Below, one piece after another: positions 1-5,693 of a stretch of 6,869 nucleotides of DNA. Every line of letters begins with the position of its first letter. The first letter of the stretch is position 1. The translations under genes were made by a program, and so were the position numbers. Source of the DNA: Patulibacter sp. (GTDB lineage: Bacteria > Actinomycetota > Thermoleophilia > Solirubrobacterales > Solirubrobacteraceae); NCBI GenBank assembly GCA_023268575.1, contig JALRCL010000794.1:1-6869 (forward strand). Reading direction: 5' to 3'. Under the pieces are notes generated by a model. That model saw only the letters and a program-made list of their open reading frames with translations. It was not told the DNA's origin and ran no database searches.

Positions 1-5
1 CTGCG

Positions 6-1715
6 CTAGGCGGCCGGCCGGTCCTGCACCCCGAGGACCTCGAGCAGGTCGTGGACCTTGAACGCGAGGGTCAGCCGGAACCCCAGCTCGGGATCGCTCG
101 GATGCGCGCCGAGGACCTGCTCGATCTTCGCCAGGCGGTACTTCAGCGAGCTCGACGCGATGTGGCAGCGCGCCGCGCAGCGGCCGTGGTGGCCGCCGGA
201 CTCCAGGAACGCGCGCGTCGTCTCCAGCAGCGGCGTCCGGTGGGCGCGGTCGTGCGCGAGGAGCGGGGCCAGCGGCTCCCGGGCGACGAGCGCCGCGTTG
301 GCGACGTCAGCGGCGTCGAGCAGGAACCGCAGCGAGCCGAACGCGTCGTAGTGGACGACCGACCCGGCGTCCGGCGCGCTGCGGGCGAGGCGCAGGCACG
401 AGCTCGCCGCGCGCGCCGACGACGCCAGATCGGGACTGCGCGAGCCGACGCCGACGCAGAGCGCGCCGACCTCCGAGCGGGCGGCGGCCCGGATCGCCGC
501 GAGCAGCTCGTCGGCGCGGTCGTCGAGCTCGGGGGGCAGCGCGACGAGGACCTCCGTCGCGCGCCGGACGGCGAGCGCCCCGCTCCCGCGACCGAGCGCT
601 CGCTTCGTGACGAGTCCCCGGACGAGCTCCAGCAGGCGCGTCGCCGCGTCGCCCGCGCCCGCGGGCGCACCGAGCGCGACGATCCGGTGCGGCGCGTCGA
701 CGTCGACGCCGAGATGGCGCGCGCGGCGGGCGAGCGCCTCGGGCACCGGGCCCGGCGCAGCGAGCAGCTCCTCGAGGAGGTCGCCGCTGAGCTGCCAGCC
801 CACCTCGACCGCGGCGCGCTGCTTCAGGAGCTCCAGGGCGAGCATCGTCGCGCCCTGCTCGAGGGCCGAGCGCGCGAGCGGCTCGAGGCACGGCGGCCCG
901 AGGACGGTGATCGTCCCCAGGCGCCGCATGCCCGCCTGGATCGGATGCACGACGCCCTCCTCCATGGGCTCGGGGAGCGCGTCGCGCGCGCCGGGCGCGG
1001 TGACGCGCAGCATCCGCGGCTCGCAGATGTCCTGCTCGATGCGCAGCGGCCGGCCCACGAGCTCGGCGAGGACCTCGGCGAGCCCGGTGAGCCCCTGCTC
1101 CTCGAGACCCGCCTGGACGAGGCGCCGGTGCACGCCGAGGGACCGCTCCAGCGCGTCGCGCTGCGTCAGCAGGCGGGCGTGCAGGCGGCGGCTCGCGATC
1201 GCCATCGAGGCCTGCGCGGCGAGCGCGCCGAGCAGCCACGTCGCCTCCCGCGGCACGGCGGTCGGGCGTCGGTGCGCGACGTACAGCGTTCCGACGAGCG
1301 CGCCGTCGCGGTGCATCGGCGCGCAGACGATCGTCACCGCGCCCTCGGCGAGGATCGCGTCGCGGACGTCGGCGTGCGTCGGGTGCTCGTAGGCCGCGTA
1401 GTCGGGGATGACGAGCGGGCCGCCCTGCTCGATCGCGCGGCCGCCCACCCCCAGCGCCGCCGGCAGGGCGACGTCGAGGAACGCGTCGGAGCGGAAGCCC
1501 CGCAGGTGCGCCGGGCGCAGCATCCCGTGCTCGTCGACGAGCACGAGCCAGGCCAGGTCGGCCTCCAGCAGCTCGTGCGCCCGGTCGACGATCAGCGCGA
1601 GCGCGGCCTCGACGTCGGCCGACGCGCCGTGGAGCCGGTCGCCGATGGCGATCAGCGCCTCGTAGGCGTGGAGGCGGTCGTCGGCGAGGCCCGGGGGTGC
1701 GAGGACGGTGGCCAT
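6..1715 (-). CDS. GAF domain, PucR/CdaR-type transcriptional regulator
   Basis: A 569-residue DNA-binding regulator, probably cytoplasmic and ligand-sensing. Residues about 18-176 read as a GAF sensor domain. A helical linker follows (about 177-205, rich in Leu, Arg and Glu), then a poorly conserved segment (about 205-300). Residues about 308-485 resemble the degenerate GGDEF-like domain of CdaR/PucR proteins. The C-terminus (about 496-555) is the PucR-type helix-turn-helix: LLETTRAFLESGG, then SLKYRLAKIEQVLG, then a helix around LTLAFKVHDLL. The usual HRNTLRYRL core is altered to IASSSLKYRL. The ATG at 1715 is the furthest upstream start possible, because an in-frame TGA lies two codons before it; the ribosome binding site is weak. 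The gene is divergent from the carboxylase-like operon, so it probably controls that operon and possibly itself; this is inferred from position only. Family assignment is firm; ligand and sign of regulation are unknown. The gene is complete, with its TAG stop at 8-6. Confidence 0.9.
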   Translation of the reverse strand: MATVLAPPGLADDRLHAYEALIAIGDRLHGASADVEAALALIVDRAHELLEADLAWLVLVDEHGMLRPAHLRGFRSDAFLDVALPAALGVGGRAIEQGGPLVIPDYAAYEHPTHADVRDAILAEGAVTIVCAPMHRDGALVGTLYVAHRRPTAVPREATWLLGALAAQASMAIASRRLHARLLTQRDALERSLGVHRRLVQAGLEEQGLTGLAEVLAELVGRPLRIEQDICEPRMLRVTAPGARDALPEPMEEGVVHPIQAGMRRLGTITVLGPPCLEPLARSALEQGATMLALELLKQRAAVEVGWQLSGDLLEELLAAPGPVPEALARRARHLGVDVDAPHRIVALGAPAGAGDAATRLLELVRGLVTKRALGRGSGALAVRRATEVLVALPPELDDRADELLAAIRAAARSEVGALCVGVGSRSPDLASSARAASSCLRLARSAPDAGSVVHYDAFGSLRFLLDAADVANAALVAREPLAPLLAHDRAHRTPLLETTRAFLESGGHHGRCAARCHIASSSLKYRLAKIEQVLGAHPSDPELGFRLTLAFKVHDLLEVLGVQDRPAA

Positions 1716-1737
1716 GGGTCAGTCGTATCCGCCCGCA

Positions 1738-1758
1738 CCCGTGCGCCGGAAGCACGGG
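1738..1758. repeat. Perfect 7-base inverted repeat, possible operator
   Basis: CCCGTGC (1738-1744) and GCACGGG (1752-1758) are exact reverse complements separated by 7 bases. The dyad lies 23 bases upstream of the regulator start codon, where a bound protein could autoregulate the regulator gene. Its CCGTGCG word recurs at 1783-1789. In GC-rich DNA such dyads also arise by chance, and it could instead form a hairpin in a leader RNA. Confidence 0.4.
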
Positions 1759-1774
1759 ACCCGACACCCGAGGT

Positions 1775-1800
1775 GACGAAAGCCGTGCGTCGCGTTCGTC
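1775..1800. repeat. Imperfect 9-base inverted repeat, possible operator
   Basis: GACGAAAGC (1775-1783) and GCGTTCGTC (1792-1800) are reverse complements at 8 of 9 positions, with an 8-base spacer. The outer six bases, GACGAA and TTCGTC, match perfectly and are about two helical turns apart centre to centre, which suits a dimeric DNA-binding protein. The dyad sits near the middle of the divergent region, 57 bases before the ligase start codon. These A/T-containing half-sites stand out from the surrounding GC-rich sequence. Binding by the adjacent PucR-type regulator is a guess. Confidence 0.4.
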
Positions 1801-1857
1801 CCAACGAGCCGAGACCGGTCGGCGAGGCCCGATCTAGCGTCGGCGGCGGAACAGGAC

Positions 1858-3420
1858 ATGCGCGTCATCGACTACTTCGACAAGGGCACCTCGATCGCCC
1901 CCGCCCGGCCGCTCCTCGTCAGCGACGAGGGCGTCGTGACCTACGGCGAGGCGCGCGACCGCTCGTGGCGGATCGCGGCGGCGCTGCACGCCGCGGGGCT
2001 GCGGCCGGGGGAGACGGTCGGCGTCCTCGCGCCGAACGAGCCCGACGGGTTCCTGGCGATGCTCGGGCTGTGGCGCGCCGGCGGCGTCTGGGCCCCGCTG
2101 AACCACGCCAACGCGCTCCCGGCCACGACGGACTTCATGAACGACGTCGGCTGCCGGTGGCTCTTCCTCCACGAGCGCTTCGCCGACCGCGCCGCCGCGC
2201 TGCGGGACGCCGTGCCGGGGCTCGAGCACGTCATCGGGCTCGGCGGCCCGGTCCCCGGGGCCGCGCCGATCGAGACGTTCCTCGACGCCGGCACCGGGAC
2301 CGCGGTCCCCGACCTCGGCGACCCGTTCGGCGCGGTCGGCGAGCGCTGCGCCCTGTGGCCGACCGGGGGGACGACGGGGCGCTCGAAGGCGGTCGAGTGG
2401 ACGAACCAGGTCTGGGCGACGCTCAACGAGCTCACGACCCGCCACTGGCCCGCGGTGCCCGACCCGGTGAACCTCATGGTCGCGCCGATCACCCACGCGG
2501 CGGGCGTCATGGGAGTCCTCATGGCGTCGATCGGGGCGACCGTCGTCATCCGGCCGGGGTTCGACGCCGACGACGCGCTGGACCACATCGAGCGCCACCG
2601 GGTCACCCACCTCTTCGTCCCGCCGACGGCGTACTACGCGATGCTCGACGCCCAGCGGCGGCGCCCGCGCGACGTGTCGAGCCTCGCGATGCTGCTCGTC
2701 GCGGCGGCCCCCGTCTCGCCCGAGCGGCTCGGGCAGGGCGTCGAGGCGTTCGGGCCGTGCGTGGCCCAGTGCTGGGGCCAGGGCGAGGCGCCGTTCCTGC
2801 TCGCCTACCTGTCGCCGGAGGAGGTCGCCGCCGCCGTCGCCGGCGACCGGCCGGAGCGGCTGGCCAGCTGCGGGCGCCCGACGTTCTCGTGCCAGGTCGC
2901 CGTGATGGAGGGCGACGAGCTCCTGCCGGCCGGCGGCCGCGGGGAGCTCGTCGTGCGCTCGCGGCTCGTGGCGCCCGGGTACCTCGGCCGGCCGGACGCC
3001 ACCGCGGAGCTGCACGCCGGGGGCTGGCACCACACCGGGGACGTCGGCGAGCTCGACGAGGACGGCTACGTCTACATCGTCGACCGCAAGAAGGACGTCG
3101 TCATCACCGGCGGCTTCAACGTCTACCCGGCCGAGGTCGAGGCCGCGATCCTCGCGCTGCCGCAGGTCCGCGAGTGCGCCGTGATCGGCGTGCCGGACGA
3201 GCGCTGGGGCGAGGCGGTGCTCGCGATCGTCGTGCCGCGCGAGGACGACTGGGAGGACGCGGAGGCGGTCATCGCCCACGCGAAGTCCGCACTGGGGTCG
3301 GTGAAGGCCCCCAAGCGCGTGCGCTTCGCCGCCGAGCTGCCGCGGACCCCGGTCGGCAAGACCGACAAGAAGGCGCTGCGCGCCGCGTACTGGACCGGCC
3401 TCCAGCGGGCCGTGAACTGA
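1858..3420 (+). CDS. AMP-forming acyl-CoA synthetase (ANL superfamily)
   Basis: A 520-residue cytoplasmic ligase, normal length for the family. It should adenylate a carboxylic acid with ATP and then transfer it to coenzyme A. Visible motifs: the phosphate loop PTGGTTGRSK (168-177); the A4-region PITHAAGV (210-217); the A5 motif QCWGQGEAP (304-312), where the usual TE is GE, as in some FadD-like ligases; HTGD (392-395) with the adenosine-binding aspartate; the hinge DRKKDVVITGG (409-419); and the C-terminal PRTPVGKTDKKALR (495-508), with Lys501 the expected catalytic lysine. The ATG at 1858 is the only sensible start: the frame is open back to a TGA at 1774 with no other start codon. The Shine-Dalgarno is weak (GCGGA, 7 bases upstream). 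It is the first gene of the operon, 9 bases before the HyuA-like gene. In acetophenone breakdown a ligase activates benzoylacetate, the carboxylase product; by analogy this enzyme may activate a beta-keto acid. Substrate is not readable from the sequence. Confidence 0.93.
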   Translation: MRVIDYFDKGTSIAPARPLLVSDEGVVTYGEARDRSWRIAAALHAAGLRPGETVGVLAPNEPDGFLAMLGLWRAGGVWAPLNHANALPATTDFMNDVGCRWLFLHERFADRAAALRDAVPGLEHVIGLGGPVPGAAPIETFLDAGTGTAVPDLGDPFGAVGERCALWPTGGTTGRSKAVEWTNQVWATLNELTTRHWPAVPDPVNLMVAPITHAAGVMGVLMASIGATVVIRPGFDADDALDHIERHRVTHLFVPPTAYYAMLDAQRRRPRDVSSLAMLLVAAAPVSPERLGQGVEAFGPCVAQCWGQGEAPFLLAYLSPEEVAAAVAGDRPERLASCGRPTFSCQVAVMEGDELLPAGGRGELVVRSRLVAPGYLGRPDATAELHAGGWHHTGDVGELDEDGYVYIVDRKKDVVITGGFNVYPAEVEAAILALPQVRECAVIGVPDERWGEAVLAIVVPREDDWEDAEAVIAHAKSALGSVKAPKRVRFAAELPRTPVGKTDKKALRAAYWTGLQRAVN

Positions 3421-3427
3421 GGAGGAG
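3421..3427 (+). promoter_or_regulatory. Strong ribosome binding site GGAGGAG
   Basis: GGAGGAG directly follows the ligase TGA stop and lies just before the GTG at 3430. It is the strongest Shine-Dalgarno in the window and supports the GTG as the start of the first HyuA-like gene. The GGAGG core leaves 4 bases to the start codon, a slightly short spacing. Confidence 0.75.
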
Positions 3428-3429
3428 AC

Positions 3430-5316
3430 GTGTCCACGACCGATCACGCCGTGACGATCGACATCGACACCGGCGGGACGTTCACCGACGGCGTCGTGAG
3501 CACCGGCGGCCGCACCTGGCCGATCAAGGTGCTCACGACCCCGCACGACCTGACGATCGCCCTGCGCGAGCTCATCGACGAGGCGGCCACGCAGGTCGGC
3601 CTCGACCAGGAGGAGCTCCTGCGGCGCGTCGAGTCGATCCGCTACTCCACGACGCTCGGCACGAACACCGTGATCGAGCGGTCGGGTCCCCGGCTCGGCG
3701 TGCTCGTCGACGCCCCGGCGGCCGCGGCGATCCACGCGGCCGCGCCGGGCTCGCTCGTCGCCGACGTGCTGGAGCCGCTGGACTGGCACGTCCGCGAGAT
3801 CGCGCTGACCGGCGACGACGATGCGGACCGCGAGCCGGTGCTGCGGGCGGTCGAGGACCTGCTGCAGCGCGGGGCCGAGCGGCTCGTCGTCGTGCTCGGC
3901 GACGCCGAGGGCACGGGGGAGGAGGCGATCCGACGGATCGTCTTCGGCGAGTACCCGCGTCACATCCTCGGCGCGCTGCCGGTGCTCTTCTCCTCGGAGC
4001 TCGATGCCGACGCCGACGTCGGACGCCGGGTCGCCACCGCGGTCCTCAACGCGTACCTGCACCCCCAGCTGGAGACGTTCCTCTACGAGGCCGAGTCGGT
4101 CCTGCGCGCCCGCGGGCTGCGCAAGCCGCTGTTCGTCTTCTGCAACGACGGCACGACGAACCGCGTCGCGAAGGTCACCGCCCTGAAGACCCACAACTCC
4201 GGGCCGGCCGGCGGCGTCGAGGCGGCCCGTGCGCTCGCCCGCCACTACGGCTTCGCCCGCGTCGCGACGATCGACATCGGCGGGACGAGCACCGACGTCG
4301 CGTTCCTCGCCGACGCCGCGATCGAGGAGCGCCGCCACGGCGGGATCGAGGACACGGAGCTCTCGCTGCCGATGCGCCGGATCGACGCGCTCGGCGGTGG
4401 GGGCGGCACGATCGCCGAGGTCCGGGACGGCGCGCTGCAGCTCGGGCCGCGCAGCGCCGGCGCCGCGCCGGGTCCGGCGTGCTTCGGCTTCGGTGGGACG
4501 GAGGCGACGGTCACCGACGCGAACCTCGCGCTCGGCGTGTTCGACGCGGGGCAGCGGTTCGCCGGGCGCGTCGCGCTGGACCCGGAGCGCGCGCGGCGCG
4601 CCGTCGAGGAGCACGTCGCCGGACCGCTCGGCGTCGGCGTCGAGGCGGCCGCGCACGCGGTCCGCGACGCCCTCGAGCAGCGGATCGGGAGCCACCTGCG
4701 CGCCGGGTTCGAGGAGCGCGGCACCGCGGGCAGCCCGGTCCTCATCGCCTTCGGCGGCGGGGGCGCCGTGCACGCCGCGCGGATCGCCGAGCACGCGGGC
4801 ATCGACCGCGTCCTCGTGCCCGGCCTGGCGAGCGTCTGCAGCGCCTTCGGCATCGGGTTCGCCGACGTCGAGCACCGCTACACGCGGCTCGTCGCCGCCG
4901 GCGACGACGCCGGCGCGGACCGCGCCGAGGACGAGCTGACCCAGCGCGCGCAGATCGACATGCGCGGCGAGGGCTTCTCGCTCGACGACGTGACGTTCAC
5001 CGTCGCGCGCTCGACCGTCGAGGACGGCGCGGTCGAGGTCGTGCTGATCGCCCGCGCGCCGCTGCCCCACATCGGCTTCCCGGCGCACGACCGGCCCGGC
5101 GAGCCGCCGGCGCCGACCGGCACCCGCGAGGTCTGGTGGGACGGCGAGCGCGCCCTGCCGACCCCGATCCACGCCGCGGACGCGGTCGCCGCCACGAGCG
5201 CGCGGATCGTCGGCCCGGCGATCGTCGCGGGTGAGATCGAGACCGTCTGCGTGCCACCCGGCTGGGTGCTCGAGCGCGACCAGTACGACCAGTCGATCCT
5301 CAACCGAGAGGCCTGA
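3430..5316 (+). CDS. HyuA-like ATPase subunit, acetophenone carboxylase alpha-type
   Basis: A 628-residue member of the hydantoinase A/oxoprolinase family (ASKHA-fold ATP-binding), somewhat short for the family (often near 690). The N-terminal domain carries the phosphate loop DTGGTFTDG (13-21) and TTLGTNTVIERSG (74-86). The core domain has NSGPAGG (256-262), the second phosphate loop DIGGTSTDV (282-290), LGGGGGTIAE (321-330), GPACFGFGG (348-356) and FGGGGAVHAA (441-450). The C-terminus ends with GPAIVAGEIETVCVPPGW (595-612), typical of the family. Where relatives have an SNGG or SGGM loop this protein has CNDGTT (238-243). In ketone carboxylases such subunits use ATP to activate the ketone and/or bicarbonate before C-C bond formation. 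The GTG start at 3430 is set by the GGAGGAG and places the first loop at the usual distance from the N-terminus. Position, about 66 kDa size and the following small gene match ApcA of acetophenone carboxylase. Hydantoinase or oxoprolinase activity is the alternative, less likely given the gamma-type gene. Confidence 0.88.
   Translation: MSTTDHAVTIDIDTGGTFTDGVVSTGGRTWPIKVLTTPHDLTIALRELIDEAATQVGLDQEELLRRVESIRYSTTLGTNTVIERSGPRLGVLVDAPAAAAIHAAAPGSLVADVLEPLDWHVREIALTGDDDADREPVLRAVEDLLQRGAERLVVVLGDAEGTGEEAIRRIVFGEYPRHILGALPVLFSSELDADADVGRRVATAVLNAYLHPQLETFLYEAESVLRARGLRKPLFVFCNDGTTNRVAKVTALKTHNSGPAGGVEAARALARHYGFARVATIDIGGTSTDVAFLADAAIEERRHGGIEDTELSLPMRRIDALGGGGGTIAEVRDGALQLGPRSAGAAPGPACFGFGGTEATVTDANLALGVFDAGQRFAGRVALDPERARRAVEEHVAGPLGVGVEAAAHAVRDALEQRIGSHLRAGFEERGTAGSPVLIAFGGGGAVHAARIAEHAGIDRVLVPGLASVCSAFGIGFADVEHRYTRLVAAGDDAGADRAEDELTQRAQIDMRGEGFSLDDVTFTVARSTVEDGAVEVVLIARAPLPHIGFPAHDRPGEPPAPTGTREVWWDGERALPTPIHAADAVAATSARIVGPAIVAGEIETVCVPPGWVLERDQYDQSILNREA
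5306..5311 (+). promoter_or_regulatory. Ribosome binding site GAGAGG inside preceding gene
   Basis: GAGAGG lies within the last codons of the first HyuA-like gene, 7 bases before the ATG at 5319. It supports that start and, with the 2-base gap after the TGA at 5314-5316, suggests translational coupling. Confidence 0.55.
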
Positions 5317-5318
5317 CG

Positions 5319-5693
5319 ATGGCCACCATCGAACGCATCACGGAGTACCTCGACGTCGACCTCGACCGCGAGACGTGGCGCTGCTCGCGCTGCGAGCGCG
5401 AGCACGGGTCGGCGCGCGAGAGCTACAAGCGCGGGCTGCTCGTGCACCGCCGCGATCCGGCGGAGGTCCACCGCCCGCTGATCGATCCCGAGGCCTACCC
5501 GTACACGTTCGCGCCCGACGCGGCGTGGTGCCAGCTCCTGGAGTACTACTGCCCGGGCTGCGCGGCGCTCGTCGAGGTCGAGTACCTCCCGCCGGGCCAC
5601 CCGATCACCCACGACATCGAGCTCGACCTCGACTGGCTGCGGCGCCGCCGCGCCGCGGCCGCGACCACCGGCGACGAGGAGACGGAGCGATGA
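5319..5693 (+). CDS. Acetone/acetophenone carboxylase gamma-like small subunit
   Basis: A 124-residue acidic protein (about 14-15 kDa) with two CxxC pairs, Cys22/Cys25 (CSRC) and Cys78/Cys81 (CPGC), plus Cys71, as expected for a structural zinc site. The segment EYYCPGCAALVEVEYLPPGHP (75-95) closely resembles the C-terminal part of acetone carboxylase gamma subunits, as does the opening WRCSRCEREHG (20-30). There is no signal peptide or membrane segment. It is shorter than acetone carboxylase gamma (near 170 residues as I recall) and close to the 15-kDa ApcB of acetophenone carboxylase. The gene sits between two HyuA-like genes, 2 bases after the first, and overlaps the second in an ATGA. In the known enzymes this subunit is structural, part of the core complex. 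The charged, low-complexity tail (RRRRAAAATTGDEETER) is probably flexible. Family assignment is good; the zinc role is inferred from the cysteines. Confidence 0.83.
   Translation: MATIERITEYLDVDLDRETWRCSRCEREHGSARESYKRGLLVHRRDPAEVHRPLIDPEAYPYTFAPDAAWCQLLEYYCPGCAALVEVEYLPPGHPITHDIELDLDWLRRRRAAAATTGDEETER
5676..5681 (+). promoter_or_regulatory. Ribosome binding site GAGGAG for second HyuA-like gene
   Basis: GAGGAG within the last codons of the gamma-like gene stands 8 bases before the ATG at 5690. It supports that start, whose ATG shares bases with the preceding TGA stop (ATGA at 5690-5693). Confidence 0.6.

Larger units (their letters stand above)
1716..1857. promoter_or_regulatory. Divergent intergenic region with dyad symmetries
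   Basis: This 142-base stretch separates the start codons of the regulator and the CoA ligase, so it must hold the promoters for both directions unless transcription starts inside a gene. It contains two dyads (1738-1758 and 1775-1800), an 8-base palindrome GACCGGTC (1813-1820) lying inside a GCCGA/TCGGC inverted repeat (1808-1823), and the word CCGTGCG twice in direct orientation (1739-1745 and 1783-1789). A TAGCGT at 1835-1840 fits a loose actinobacterial -10 (TANNNT) for the plus strand, but no convincing -35 box stands at the right distance. No convincing promoter was found for the minus strand. The regulatory role is inferred from gene arrangement. Confidence 0.6.

Noticed and set aside
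1738..1758. The 7-base dyad as a transcription terminator.
   Set aside because: It lies between two divergent gene starts, has no following T-run on either strand, and no gene ends there.
1834..5172. An 1112-codon open frame on the minus strand opposite the ligase and first HyuA-like gene.
   Set aside because: Composition is rich in Arg, Asp, Val and Gly with no motifs. The plus-strand genes beneath it have complete families of conserved motifs. It is an antisense shadow.
51..5234. A 1727-codon open frame on the plus strand running across the regulator, the intergenic region and two operon genes.
   Set aside because: Its translation is dominated by Arg, Ala and Gly with no recognisable domain, and it overlaps several well-supported genes in other frames. 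Long empty frames are normal in DNA this GC-rich.
3430..5693. Reading the operon as acetone carboxylase (acxABC).
   Set aside because: Acetone carboxylase has a HyuB-like gene between the HyuA-like and gamma genes. Here the gamma-like gene directly follows the first HyuA-like gene and is followed by a second HyuA-like gene.
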